From Halopseudomonas oceani (GTDB lineage Bacteria > Pseudomonadota > Gammaproteobacteria > Pseudomonadales > Pseudomonadaceae), in the NCBI RefSeq assembly GCF_002903165.1, contig NZ_PPSK01000016.1:1-64000 (forward strand): a DNA stretch of 64,000 nucleotides. Reading direction: 5' to 3'. Position numbers and translations under genes: made by a program. Shown here in pieces: positions 1 through 9,344 of the stretch; the first letter of the stretch is position 1; every line of letters begins with the position of its first letter. The notes under the pieces are model-generated. The model was not told the origin of the DNA, did not search any database, and saw nothing but the letters and a program-made list of their open reading frames with translations.

Positions 1-72
1 ACATAGCTTATGTGGTTGCAGAGGTTGCTGAGTTCGAGCGTGTTACCGCATCCCGTGCCGCGACTGTATAAG

Positions 73-444
73 CTAGGAGAAGCCGCACCGCCAACCCACT
101 TGAGGACGCTGCGTGATGCCCGGGAGAGAATCCGGCGGGGTGGCTTCATTCGGTGACCTCTCCCCCAAAACCCGCTTCACGTTGACCGGTGGCTGGGCCT
201 GCTGCTCATGCTGCCGACGCAACAGGCCCCAGACCCGGCGATAGCCATAGCTGGGCAACGCGCCGACGGCCCGCTTGATCTGCTCGACCAGGGCCGTATC
301 GTTGAGCATCCGGCGACGACGCGGCTGCGACCCCGGGACAGGTTGTTTTAGTCGAGCCGTCAATTGCGAGCGCGCCACACCGAGACTTTCACTGACCACT
401 TTCACTGGTCGTCCCCCGGCAACAAGGGTGAGTGCGCAATCCAT
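73..444 (-). pseudogene. Truncated IS3-family transposase OrfB
   Basis: The N-terminal part, with the LPSYGYRRVWGLLRR motif typical of the HTH_21 region of IS2-like OrfB, is present to about residue 90 (VNVKRV). After that the reading frame runs into unrelated sequence and stops at residue 123, whereas a complete OrfB is near 280-300 residues and carries an rve/DDE integrase core. This is a 3' deletion, not a frameshift: no integrase motif is readable in the remaining 70 bases of the window. Confidence 0.75.
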
Positions 445-788
445 TTTCGCGAGCGACCGATCTCCATCGCTTCGCGCAGGATCTCTGCCTCCATGGTCTT
501 CTTGCCCAGCATCCGTTGCAGCTCGCGGATCTGTTTGAGGGCATCCGCCAGCTCCGAGGCTGGCACGACAGCTTGACCTGAGCTAACTGCAGACAGGCTG
601 CCGTCTTGATAGAGCTTGCGCCAATGGAACAGCTGGTTTGGGTTGATGCCGTTGCGCCGAGCCACCACCGAGACACTTTGTCCCGACTCTAGACTCTCGC
701 GCACCATGGCGAGCTTTTCCTCGGTGCTCCAGCGGCGACGCCGCTCCTGGCCGAGGATTTCAATGGTTTTATCTTTGCTGGTAGTCAT
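402..788 (-). CDS. IS3-family transposase OrfA (IS2-like)
   Basis: A 128-residue protein with a Cro/HTH-type DNA-binding domain (about residues 14-60; motifs [13 protein letters not shown] and [14 protein letters not shown]) and a C-terminal leucine-rich coiled coil (about 80-115, [18 protein letters not shown]), the standard OrfA layout for terminal repeat binding and dimerisation. The ATG at 788 gives an N-terminus starting MTTSKDKT; another ATG lies two codons upstream at 794. Its partner OrfB is truncated, so it has no functional transposase to work with. Such orphan OrfA proteins can still bind related element ends, but there is no evidence for that here. Confidence 0.85.
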   Translation of the reverse strand: MTTSKDKTIEILGQERRRRWSTEEKLAMVRESLESGQSVSVVARRNGINPNQLFHWRKLYQDGSLSAVSSGQAVVPASELADALKQIRELQRMLGKKTMEAEILREAMEIGRSRKWIAHSPLLPGDDQ

Positions 789-945
789 AAACACAGTCGT
801 TTGCCTATCCCTTATGGTAAGGGGGAAACCGTGTCCTGTCTTTCAGGGGGCTCGTTCACCGGAGCCTGCAACGCAGTGCCGTACGTGATGGCCCTGTGTT
901 TATAACTGAGAGGAGTGTCGCGACCAGGTGGTCTCTGCTGTGCAG

Positions 946-1848
946 CTAGTGACGCTCAGCGTAGCCTTCCAGTCCGGCAGCAATGGTTTTGATGAGTTGC
1001 CGAGTCGTCGGTGTAATGCCTTTGAACGGCGGCGTCTGGCTGGTCAGTAGCGTAGGCATTGGCCGGTCGTGGAGGCAAACGGTTTGCAACTGATTGGAGG
1101 AAAGCTCTGCTTCGCAACCCACTATTGGCAGGCATGCAATGCCCAACCCCGCCTTGGCAGCGTCCTTGAGCGTTTGCAGGTTGCTGGACACCAGGGAGGG
1201 CTTGTTTACCTGCCTGACACCGCTTTGCAGGTAAAGTGGCGCTGGGGTCGAGCCTTGGCCAAGTACCAGCAACTGAGTGTCTTCAACCTCGGCAATTGTC
1301 GTTTTCTCCGTCAGCTGTGCGGCTAATTCCGGGTTGGCGAAGAATGCCTGGCATAGGTTCGCAATTGGGCGAACCACTATTTCTGAGCTGTTGGTAGGTG
1401 CGGCTTCAAGGGTGAAACTCAGATCAAAGTGAATATTTGATCTACTTGTGATCTCATGCTCGTAATAAAGCTCAAAGCGTACGCCTGGGTAGCGGTTTTT
1501 GAAGTGCTTCAGTTGGCTGATCAGGTAACCTGACAGCACGGCCGGTACGGTAATTTTGATGAGTCCGCCGGGCTCTTCTCTGGCTTCTTCTGCGGACGTT
1601 TTTGCCGCGTGGGCCGCTGCGATCATTTCCAGCGCGTTGCTGTACACCTCTTCTCCGACGCTGGTCATCAGGAATTTGCGAGGGCCGCGGCTGAGCAATT
1701 GCACGCCGAGCCTGGTTTCCAGGCTCTTGATTCTGCGGCTTAGACTTGATTTTGCGATACCGGTTTGCTGCGCCACAGCGGAAAAGCTACCCAGTTCTAC
1801 CACATATGTGTACCAGTAAAGCTCGGTCAGCAGTTGGGGGTCTCGCAT
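946..1848 (-). CDS. LysR-family transcriptional regulator
   Basis: A 300-residue LTTR. The N-terminal winged helix-turn-helix (about 6-65) contains the characteristic FSAVAQQTGIAKSSLSRRIK and LETRLGVQLLSR segments; the remainder is a type-2 periplasmic-binding-like effector domain. The gene diverges from the REC-AraC regulator gene with about 170 bp between the starts, the usual arrangement when an LTTR controls the neighbour and itself. No effector can be read from the sequence. It lies immediately inside the IS remnant, at the left edge of the adhesin island, so control of the sensory genes to its right is an inference from position alone. Confidence 0.9.
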   Translation of the reverse strand: MRDPQLLTELYWYTYVVELGSFSAVAQQTGIAKSSLSRRIKSLETRLGVQLLSRGPRKFLMTSVGEEVYSNALEMIAAAHAAKTSAEEAREEPGGLIKITVPAVLSGYLISQLKHFKNRYPGVRFELYYEHEITSRSNIHFDLSFTLEAAPTNSSEIVVRPIANLCQAFFANPELAAQLTEKTTIAEVEDTQLLVLGQGSTPAPLYLQSGVRQVNKPSLVSSNLQTLKDAAKAGLGIACLPIVGCEAELSSNQLQTVCLHDRPMPTLLTSQTPPFKGITPTTRQLIKTIAAGLEGYAERH

Positions 1849-2018
1849 GGGCTGTCTCGCGCAACGTTAAGTTGCATGGATGTTTCCGCAGAAAACTCCA
1901 TGATTCTTCGAATGGGTGGTAGGTTATCTCGCAGCGCACAGGGCGTGCCTTTGATTGCTCGGCTGCTGGCTTTGAGCGAGGGGAATAGCAGACAAGTACC
2001 TGCTTGGGAGTGCTTGAA

Positions 2019-2837
2019 ATGCTTAGAGGTATAGAAGGGGAAACGGGTCGTATCGCGGACATAGATATCCCGCACATTCTGGTTGTCGACGATAATCCCG
2101 ATGATGTTCGCACGATTATTCAGGCGATGCGCCGGGCGGGGTGGAAGGTTTCGGCGGCAAATGATGCCCGACAGGGTTTGCAGCGTGCTCTGGTGCTGCG
2201 TCCAGACCTTGTCCTATTAGATTTGCAGATGCCTCATATGGATGGTTTCACCTTTTGCCGCCTGCTGAGAGAAGCAGAGGGACTGCATCCTATCCCGGTT
2301 ATCTTCCTTAGCTCCGCAGGCTCGCTGGACAATCGCCTCAAGGGATTTCAGGTTGGCGGTGGGGATTATGTGCTCAAGCCGTGCGACCCCAAGGAGGTCA
2401 TTGCACGCATTCGTGTCCACCTTCATCTTAACTCGTCCCCAACCCCGGAGGCTGTTGCTCTGGCTGACGGGCCGGCTATCACGCGTAACAACAACTCTGA
2501 AGATCAACTGTTGTTGCGGGCAGCCATGCGCCTGATCAACGATAACCTCGGAGAGCTACCGTCCCTCGCTGAAATTGCTCAGCGAGTGGGCACTTATGAC
2601 AAGCGTTTGTCCCGGCTATTTCGTGAGCACATGGGCACGACAGTGTTTGCTTATGTGCGCGAGTTACGATTGCGCAAGAGTCAGCAGTTGCTCGCCGAAA
2701 GCGAGATGAGTGTGCAGGACATCGCAGATTGGGTCGGATACGGCAGCGCCTGTAATTTCACCACCGCATTTCGCCACAAGATCGGCGTGACGCCAACCGA
2801 GTTCAGGCAACAGGCCAAAGAAGTGACCGTTGAATAG
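2019..2837 (+). CDS. Response regulator, REC domain fused to AraC-type DNA-binding domain
   Basis: A 272-residue protein. Residues about 18-135 are a receiver domain: acidic pair D24-D25, phospho-acceptor D68 in LVLLDLQMP, and the conserved lysine K120 in YVLKP. Residues about 165-270 are an AraC/XylS double helix-turn-helix (LAEIAQRVGTYDKRLSRLFR; then VQDIADWVGYGSACNFTTAFR, ending with GVTPTEFRQQ). I chose the ATG at 2019 because GGGAG (2006-2010) lies 8 bp before it; TTG at 2004 and GTG at 2010 are in-frame alternatives. The stop codon lies 52 bp before the probable start of the next hybrid kinase gene, so the two are probably co-transcribed and form a cognate pair. It is the only free-standing response regulator in the island. 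Confidence 0.92.
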   Translation: MLRGIEGETGRIADIDIPHILVVDDNPDDVRTIIQAMRRAGWKVSAANDARQGLQRALVLRPDLVLLDLQMPHMDGFTFCRLLREAEGLHPIPVIFLSSAGSLDNRLKGFQVGGGDYVLKPCDPKEVIARIRVHLHLNSSPTPEAVALADGPAITRNNNSEDQLLLRAAMRLINDNLGELPSLAEIAQRVGTYDKRLSRLFREHMGTTVFAYVRELRLRKSQQLLAESEMSVQDIADWVGYGSACNFTTAFRHKIGVTPTEFRQQAKEVTVE

Positions 2838-2889
2838 TCTTCTTGTTCAGGATGCCGGTGTTGCTAACCCTAGGCGCGGATTGATCCGT

Positions 2890-5271
2890 ATGGCGTTCAA
2901 GGCCGGTGGCGGGTTGTTCTCGGCGCTGCTGTTGTTGCTGGTGTGGCCTCTGTCGGCGGAGGCGGCAGTCGATGCCTGCCTTGATGGGGAGGTGCCGCTG
3001 TATGGTCAGGCATCCCTGCTTGAGGACCCGACCCATGCCCTTGAGCCTGCGGAGGTGCTGGCGCTACCCCTTAGCGCCTTTGTTCCTTATCGACCTGGCC
3101 TTCTCAGCTGGAACTTCACCCGGTCGGCTATCTGGCTCAGGTTCACTTTGCAGAATGAGCGATCAGGCCCTTGCAGCAGTTGGCTGACCATAGGCGAGCC
3201 ACGGCTTGAGGAACTGAAGGTATATAGCAAGGGGGCAGGAGGGTGGACTCTGGAGCAGGCTGGCAGTCTGGTTCCGCTTGACCAATGGGGCTTCCTCGCA
3301 CGGCAACCACGATTTGAATTTCAGCTGCAGCCCGGTGAGCAACGCCAGGTGCTGGTTCGAGTAGTCAGTCGCAGCGTGATGTGGCTAGCGCCGACGTTGT
3401 GGGATCAGCAGACTTTGATTGAGTCGATGTCTGCCGAGCACTTGCTGGATGGCTTTACGTTCGGCGCAGTGCTGCTGATCGTGTTGGTCGGGTTGGTCGT
3501 GGGTATCGTCATTCGCTCGAAGTTACTGGTTCTCAACGGGCTGGCGCTGTTGTTTTATTGTGCGGTTGTGCTGGTCGTTGATGGTTACCTGTTTTATTGG
3601 CCTACGTTGTTGCCCTGGTCGAGGATGGCAGTCGCCATCTTGTCTGCAATCACCTACGTATTTTGCTACTTTTTCATCTTCGAATTGTTTCGCATGCGCT
3701 TTCTCGGGCGCTGGTTTAATGCCATTACGCTGGGCTTGCTCTGCGCGACGGTGATTGTGTTGCTTCAGGGGGCTTTTGGCGATTTTTTCATGTCTCGGGA
3801 GCGCTTTTACATCTTGCGTCTCGGTATCTACATCCTGCTTCCTGTTTCGTTGCTGCTGTCGGTTATTCGCCGGGTTCCAGTTAGTTGGGTTGCTTGGCTA
3901 CTTTGCTTGCAGCTTTTGCTTCAGGGTATCTATTGGCTGTACCGTAACGTTGTCCTCGATTATGAGTTTAAGGTACTGGACGGCTACTCGTTGCAGACCT
4001 CGTTTTTCCTCGCGCTGGTCTTGGTTTGTACCTTGATATCGGAGGTTCGGCAGCTGCGTCAGCGCGAACGTGAGGCCAACGAAGAAGTTGCCCACCTGCA
4101 GCGTGCCAAGCACGAGCGGCTGGAAAGCCAGGTTGAGCAACGTACTACCCAGCTTCGGGAGTCGCTTGACGCTCGCAGCTCCCTGCTCGGGCGTATTAGC
4201 CATGACCTGCGGTCACCGCTGGGCAGCATCATCAGCTACGCTCGTGAAGCGCGGGCTAGCGATTCTGTCGGGTATTTGCGGCGAATCGAGCGACTGGCCG
4301 GACAGCAACTGAGTCTACTTGATGATCTTGTGGCCCTGTCCCGGGTTGAGTTGCAGCACATCGAACTGAGTCTGGCGCCCGGTTACCTGTTCGGTTTTTT
4401 GCGTGAGATAGAGGAAGAGGGCAGCTTTCTCGCTCAACGAGGCAATAACGTGTTGCGCTGTGACTTCGCCGAGGACCTACCGGCCATCGTGAATGCGGAT
4501 TTCCAGCAGTTGCGCCGGGTATTGATGAATCTACTGAGCAACGCGGCCAAGTTTACCCGCGACGGGCTGATCGTATTACAGGTCAGTGCTGTCCGTGAGG
4601 AGGCCAGCGTAAGGCTGCGCTTCACCGTTCGTGACACCGGTGTCGGGTTTCCTGCCGAGAACAGCTATCGGATGCTAGAAGCGTTTCGGCGAGGGGATAA
4701 TGCGTCGGGGGTGGATGGATTCGGGCTCGGCCTGTCGATCGTTGTCGAGTTGCTGAAACAGATGGACGCGGCGCTTCAGGTGAACAGCGTTCCAGGCGGC
4801 GGGAGCGCCTTCAGCTTTGCTCTGCAGCTGGAAGTCGGCTCGGAGGAAGAGGTCGACTCGGTATTTCACGAGGACTACGCCTCCGGTGTGGACGGCGACG
4901 GCTTCAGCATCCTGTTGGTAGATGATGTTGAGCTGACCCGCGAATTTCTTGGCGATCTGTTGCTGGGTTATGGCTTTGATGTCGTAACCGTAGCAACTGC
5001 AGAAGAAGCTCTGGAAGAGCTTGAACGCTCGCCTTTTGATCTGCTGGTGACCGATCAGTTGATGCCGGGGATCGACGGCTGGGAGCTACTGCAGGTTGTT
5101 CGTTCGCGCTATGGGGCATTGCCGGTGTTGCTCTATTCGTCGATGCCGCCGAGGCCGAAGGCCGCATACTCAGACCTGGCATTTGATGCTTCGCTGCTGA
5201 AACCGTCCAGTACCGAGGCGCTGCTGGAGCAGGTCCAGTCGCTGTGCGAGCGAAGGCGGCAGGCGGACTAG
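2890..5271 (+). CDS. 7TMR-DISM hybrid sensor histidine kinase with C-terminal receiver
   Basis: Numbering is from the ATG at 2890 (793 aa). A signal peptide (KAGGGLFSALLLLLVWPLSAEAA) precedes a periplasmic 7TMR-DISMED2-like domain (about 30-170), seven membrane helices (about 185-385), a coiled coil (about 385-430), a HisKA domain with H438 in RISHDLRSP, a HATPase_c domain (N box NLLSNAAKF, G1 DTGVGF, G2 GFGLGLS) and a REC domain with D722 in LLVTDQLMPG. DISMED2 domains are predicted carbohydrate-binding modules, so a sugar-type ligand is plausible. There is no Hpt domain, so a phosphorelay to the REC-AraC protein would need one elsewhere. A TTG at 2830 overlapping the upstream stop is an alternative start that adds 20 residues. 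The 3' end is 15 bp from that of the convergent TorS-like kinase gene. Confidence 0.92.
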   Translation: MAFKAGGGLFSALLLLLVWPLSAEAAVDACLDGEVPLYGQASLLEDPTHALEPAEVLALPLSAFVPYRPGLLSWNFTRSAIWLRFTLQNERSGPCSSWLTIGEPRLEELKVYSKGAGGWTLEQAGSLVPLDQWGFLARQPRFEFQLQPGEQRQVLVRVVSRSVMWLAPTLWDQQTLIESMSAEHLLDGFTFGAVLLIVLVGLVVGIVIRSKLLVLNGLALLFYCAVVLVVDGYLFYWPTLLPWSRMAVAILSAITYVFCYFFIFELFRMRFLGRWFNAITLGLLCATVIVLLQGAFGDFFMSRERFYILRLGIYILLPVSLLLSVIRRVPVSWVAWLLCLQLLLQGIYWLYRNVVLDYEFKVLDGYSLQTSFFLALVLVCTLISEVRQLRQREREANEEVAHLQRAKHERLESQVEQRTTQLRESLDARSSLLGRISHDLRSPLGSIISYAREARASDSVGYLRRIERLAGQQLSLLDDLVALSRVELQHIELSLAPGYLFGFLREIEEEGSFLAQRGNNVLRCDFAEDLPAIVNADFQQLRRVLMNLLSNAAKFTRDGLIVLQVSAVREEASVRLRFTVRDTGVGFPAENSYRMLEAFRRGDNASGVDGFGLGLSIVVELLKQMDAALQVNSVPGGGSAFSFALQLEVGSEEEVDSVFHEDYASGVDGDGFSILLVDDVELTREFLGDLLLGYGFDVVTVATAEEALEELERSPFDLLVTDQLMPGIDGWELLQVVRSRYGALPVLLYSSMPPRPKAAYSDLAFDASLLKPSSTEALLEQVQSLCERRRQAD

Positions 5272-5286
5272 CGCAGTCGCCGGACG

Positions 5287-8076
5287 TCAGCTGCGCACTC
5301 CGAAGTAGGTTTCCAGTGTGGCTACCGAGGTCATAGCGTTCTGGTAGATGGTCATGCACAGTTTTTTCAGTACCGTCTCGTCAGGCGCGTTTTCGAGTTC
5401 GCTCTTCAGCGTCCGTGCGCTTTGCTCTAGCTTTCTCAGCCCGGAGTGTCCCGCCGTACTGATCAGATCATGCGCTTCGCGTGACAACGTCTGTGGGTCG
5501 GCGGCGTCGCCGAGAGCCCGGAAGCGTTCACCGCGTTTTATACAGTCGGCGGTCAGCATCGCGAGCATGGATATAAATCGCTCGGTACTCACCAGTTGCT
5601 TCAGAGTCTCCAGCGGAAGAGGGTCCAGTACCGATGCGCTGTCCTCGGCTTCCGGCGCGGGGGCGCGGGGCGACGGTATGTCGGCCACATTACCCAGGCA
5701 CAGCCGGCTCAGGGTTCTCCAGAGCAAATGCTGATCGATGGGTTTGGGGAGGTGGACATTCATGCCTGCTTGCAGCGATTTTTTCTCATCCTCCTGGCTA
5801 GCGTTGGCGCTCATGGCGATGATTGGCAGTTTGTAGAGCCGGGTATTTTGGCGCAGGATGCGGGTCGCGCTGAGGCCATCGAGTCCGGGCATCATGACGT
5901 CCATCAGCACCGCGTCATAGTTGAGCTGGCTATTTTCGGTCAACTGTTGCACTGCGTCGTAGCCATCCTCGACTTCGTCTACCAATACTCCCGCTTCGTG
6001 CAGAAACTCCCTCGCAACCAGACGGTTAACCTCGTTATCGTCCACTAGCAGAACACGTAACCCGTTCAAACCCGGGTCAGCCTGTGGCGGCGTTGGTGAG
6101 CTGATGGTGAGTGGGGTGTCGGGCGCCGCGATGCCGACTCGCACCCGGAACCAGAAGCAACTACCTTTGCCCAGGGTGCTGCGAACGCCGACGTCGCCAT
6201 CCATTAGTTCGCTCAGACTGCGAGAAATTGCCAGGCCAAGCCCGGTTCCACCATAGCGACGCGTGATAGAGGTATCTGCCTGCTGGAAGGGCGCAAAGAG
6301 CTTTGCCTGTTCCTGTTCGCTCAAGCCGATGCCCTGATCCTCAACCTCGCCATACAGGCAAGTACCTTCGCCAGCGACTTGCTGTAGTTCAAGGCGAAGG
6401 GTAATGATGCCGTGCTCACTGAACTTGATGGCATTGTTGGTGTAATTGAGCAGGATCTGATAGATCCGCACGGGATCGCCGACCAGGTTCGGCAACGCAG
6501 ACGCCGGCTCAAACTCAAGCTGCAAGCCCTTGTCCCGGGCCTTGTCTCCAAGCATCTCCCTAGTGTCATCAAGCAGTTGCTGGGGCGAGAATGGAATGCG
6601 TTCGACGGTCAGATGCTTGCCGTCGATTTTGGAAAAATCAAGAATGTCGTTGATGATGCCGAGCAGGTGTTGGCCTGAGCGCACCAGCTTTTCCATGTGT
6701 TCGCGCTGGCGCTGCTCTAGCGGGTGTTTAAGAACCAGCTCGGCGAACCCCAGGATGGCGTTCATCGGGGTTCGTATTTCATGGCTCATGGTGGCCAGAA
6801 AGTCGGATTTGGCCTTGGCAGCTTGCTCAGCCTGCTCCTTTGCGGTTTCCAGCGCCTGAGCTTGGGCTTTGGCTTCACTGGTATCAAGCCAGATGCCGTT
6901 TAGCAGTGTTGCGCCGTCGCTGGTCTTCCGCGCACTGGCGAGGGTTTTCAGCCAGAAGCGCTGCGTTTCCGTCTCAACTTCCATTTCCATATCCAGCGGG
7001 CACAACTGGTTCAGACTTTGGCTTATGAGGCGCTCCAGCGCTCGGGTATGTTCAGGGCTTTTATCAACGCGAATCCGGTCCAGACGCAATCCTGAGTGGC
7101 TGGCATCGAATGCCGAATCTCCGATGTAGCGGCTTGCCTTGCCGCTAAGGAACTGAAACCGCTGTTCTCCATCCGGATTGACGCGGAGTTGGAACACGGC
7201 TCCGGGCATTGCCTCGGTGAGGTCGATCAACTGCTGTGATATCCGCCTGTTCTCAGCATCGATCAGCGCTTCGCGCTCTAGCCGATCGGCACGTTGCATG
7301 TTGTCTCGGAATACCTCAAGCGCCTTTGCCATGCTGCCCACTTCGTCCTGTCGTTCGGTGTGATCAATAGGGCAGGCATAGTCGCGCAGGCTGAGCCTGT
7401 TCATGGTTCTGGTCAATTGCTTGATTGGCCGCGATATTTGCGTCAATGAAATGTAGGCCGACAAACCAATGACAAGGATCAGGGCCAGGGTGAATGCGGC
7501 GGCGGTGTTCACCATTGTTGCGCGAGTAGTTGCACTGAGTGCCTCTGAGGTGGAGTTGAAATTGTTAACAGTGCGGCTTCGCAATACATCCATATTCTGG
7601 CGTATTGACTGAAGGGTTGGGTCGAACTCCTGGTGAATGATTGTCAGGGCTCGATCACCTCGCCAGCGGGCAGCGGAGTCGATGACGGCGTTGGCCTGCT
7701 CAAATAGAGCCCGTTCCTGCTGGCGGATCAGGCTCAACTGGTGGCTGGCGTTGCTCACCAGCGGTGCGATCGTTGCCAGCTTGTCGTCAAAGTCTTCCAT
7801 GACGACGGCCAGTTGCTGTTGCGTCTGGCGCATGTCGGCGACTTCCTGTTCTGTCAGCACAGACAGGACCAGATGGCTGGCGTCGCTCAGATCGAGCAGG
7901 GCCGCGCTGATCAGCAGTGATGCTCTGGCGTCCTGATTGAGCAGGGCACGATAGTCACGGTCTACCGCCCGCAGGCTGGCCAGTGAATACAACGTGATGA
8001 TGACGGCAAGCGCGCCCAGCAGGGACACTAAAAAGACGATCCTGCTGGTGAGGTTGAATTTGCTGAGAATGTTCAT
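5287..8076 (-). CDS. TorS-like hybrid histidine kinase (sensor-HAMP-HisKA-HATPase-REC-Hpt)
   Basis: A 929-residue three-module phosphorelay kinase. One transmembrane helix (about 12-34) and a second (about 190-210) enclose a helical periplasmic sensor of about 150 residues. HAMP follows (about 212-265), then a PAS-like segment (about 280-400), HisKA with H432 in TMSHEIRTP, HATPase_c (NAIKFS, DQGIGLS, GTGLGLAIS), REC with D726 in VLMDVMMPG, and a C-terminal Hpt with H869 in REAHDLI. The usual HxLKG context of Hpt is altered to HDLIS. The start codon overlaps by 4 bp (8073-8076) the stop of the upstream binding-protein gene, so the two are translationally coupled. This matches the TorT/TorS and LuxP/LuxQ logic of a periplasmic binding protein controlling a hybrid kinase, although here the partner is of the sugar-ABC type. 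Confidence 0.93.
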   Translation of the reverse strand: MNILSKFNLTSRIVFLVSLLGALAVIITLYSLASLRAVDRDYRALLNQDARASLLISAALLDLSDASHLVLSVLTEQEVADMRQTQQQLAVVMEDFDDKLATIAPLVSNASHQLSLIRQQERALFEQANAVIDSAARWRGDRALTIIHQEFDPTLQSIRQNMDVLRSRTVNNFNSTSEALSATTRATMVNTAAAFTLALILVIGLSAYISLTQISRPIKQLTRTMNRLSLRDYACPIDHTERQDEVGSMAKALEVFRDNMQRADRLEREALIDAENRRISQQLIDLTEAMPGAVFQLRVNPDGEQRFQFLSGKASRYIGDSAFDASHSGLRLDRIRVDKSPEHTRALERLISQSLNQLCPLDMEMEVETETQRFWLKTLASARKTSDGATLLNGIWLDTSEAKAQAQALETAKEQAEQAAKAKSDFLATMSHEIRTPMNAILGFAELVLKHPLEQRQREHMEKLVRSGQHLLGIINDILDFSKIDGKHLTVERIPFSPQQLLDDTREMLGDKARDKGLQLEFEPASALPNLVGDPVRIYQILLNYTNNAIKFSEHGIITLRLELQQVAGEGTCLYGEVEDQGIGLSEQEQAKLFAPFQQADTSITRRYGGTGLGLAISRSLSELMDGDVGVRSTLGKGSCFWFRVRVGIAAPDTPLTISSPTPPQADPGLNGLRVLLVDDNEVNRLVAREFLHEAGVLVDEVEDGYDAVQQLTENSQLNYDAVLMDVMMPGLDGLSATRILRQNTRLYKLPIIAMSANASQEDEKKSLQAGMNVHLPKPIDQHLLWRTLSRLCLGNVADIPSPRAPAPEAEDSASVLDPLPLETLKQLVSTERFISMLAMLTADCIKRGERFRALGDAADPQTLSREAHDLISTAGHSGLRKLEQSARTLKSELENAPDETVLKKLCMTIYQNAMTSVATLETYFGVRS

Positions 8077-9344
8077 CTGCTGGTACCGGGGAATGACGGC
8101 GAGAAGCTGGTAATGGCAGCCTTCAATTGAGCAACCGCCTCGGCATCACTCAACTGGTCATTAAGGTGACTGCTGACGATGGTGTATATCGCCTCTTTTA
8201 CTTGGCCCGGATTGGCGTTGCCCATGGCGACGGAACCCATAACGGTGCGCCGCATGTTTGAAGCGCGCAGATCGTTGATTGCCTGCTGGCCGCACAGGTC
8301 AAATGTGGCACTTGGCACATCAACTCTGGCCGGTGCCGCGCCCGTGGCAATGTTGAGTTGTCGCTGTAGCTCGATATCCATCAGCGAGCTGGCAAACGCC
8401 TCGCGTATCTCGGGTGTGGCGGGATAATCCTTGAAGAGCATGTACTGGTCGCTGTTGAACAGAAACAGGCCCTGGGTATCAGGAAAGCGAAAGCAGGCGT
8501 AGTCCTGCTCTGGAATCAGACCGTGCGCGCGGAACTCGCCATTGACCCAGGTGCCCTGAGCCTGCATTAACGCTTGGCCGTTGCGCACCAGGTCGGTAGC
8601 CTCATCCCAGCTACGATTGTGCCTGCCGGCGTCCATATAGCTCCGTAGCTGGCGCATTCTCTCAAAGCTCTGCAGTAACAGTAGGTCGTCTGCTGCCGTG
8701 GGGGTGAGATCGAGGAATACCCGTCGATAGAAATCGGCACCGCCGGTGCCCGCGGCAACGTTCTCAAACAGTAATGTGTGTTCCCACGGCTCATTGCCGA
8801 TTGCAAGCGGAGTAGCGCCTGCAGCACGTGCCTTATCGAGCATCTGCAGCAGCTCTGGCCAGGTATCGGGGGCCGAAAGTTCCAGTTGCGACAGCAGTTT
8901 CTGGTTGAGCCACAACCGGTTGGTCGCGTGCGCATTGATGGGGACGGCGACCCAATGGCCCTGATAGCGCGACAGCGCCTGAATCTCCGCGGGGATTACT
9001 TCTTCCCATTCCTGGTCTACTGCGATGGCGTCGAGATTGGCCAGTTTGCCTTGCATGGCCCAATCCTGGATGTCGTAGCCAATTGCCTGGGAGGCCATCG
9101 GTGGTGCACCGGAGGCCACGCGTTGTCGGACGGCATCCATATAGCTCGATGTGCCGCTGCCTTTGCGCGCCGTGGTGATCCACTCAATGCCACGCTCAGC
9201 CTGATATTGCTGAATGACCTGAATACTCGCTTGCTCACCGGGCGACACCCACCAGTGCATGACATTAACCGCAGCAGCGGCCAGCGGTGCAATGGCACTC
9301 AGCGGCAGCGCGATAGATAGGGAAAATATCCGGAGTGACGACAT
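8073..9344 (-). CDS. Solitary periplasmic sugar-type solute-binding protein (probable kinase partner)
   Basis: A 423-residue family-1 extracellular solute-binding protein. The ATG at 9344 gives a clean signal peptide (MSSLRIFSLSIALPLSAIAP, cleavage after the following alanines) and mature protein starting near VNVMHWWVSPGEQ; a TTG at 9377 is an alternative start. Sugar-ABC binding-protein landmarks include the N-terminal HWW, WVAVPINAHATNRLWLN, and the late TGAAPARVDV segment. There is no lipobox and no ABC permease or ATPase gene anywhere in the island. The gene overlaps the start of the TorS-like kinase by 4 bp. A paralogue lies at 27811-29061, sharing for example FYRRVFL, RFPDTQG, FNSDQ and GAAPARVD. 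I infer a sensory rather than transport role; the ligand is unknown. Confidence 0.88.
   Translation of the reverse strand: MSSLRIFSLSIALPLSAIAPLAAAAVNVMHWWVSPGEQASIQVIQQYQAERGIEWITTARKGSGTSSYMDAVRQRVASGAPPMASQAIGYDIQDWAMQGKLANLDAIAVDQEWEEVIPAEIQALSRYQGHWVAVPINAHATNRLWLNQKLLSQLELSAPDTWPELLQMLDKARAAGATPLAIGNEPWEHTLLFENVAAGTGGADFYRRVFLDLTPTAADDLLLLQSFERMRQLRSYMDAGRHNRSWDEATDLVRNGQALMQAQGTWVNGEFRAHGLIPEQDYACFRFPDTQGLFLFNSDQYMLFKDYPATPEIREAFASSLMDIELQRQLNIATGAAPARVDVPSATFDLCGQQAINDLRASNMRRTVMGSVAMGNANPGQVKEAIYTIVSSHLNDQLSDAEAVAQLKAAITSFSPSFPGTSR

Larger units (their letters stand above)
73..794 (-). mobile_element. IS3-family (IS2-like) element remnant
   Basis: An intact OrfA is followed on the same strand by the first part of OrfB in a different frame, with OrfA and OrfB overlapping at about 402-444, as in IS3-family elements that make the OrfAB transposase by -1 frameshifting. 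OrfB stops resembling transposase after its VNVKRV motif (about position 180), so the DDE catalytic domain is missing and the element cannot move itself. I could not place either terminal inverted repeat; the sequence outside OrfA (about 795-860) probably still contains the left end. Family assignment is firm, the outer limits are not. Confidence 0.8.
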
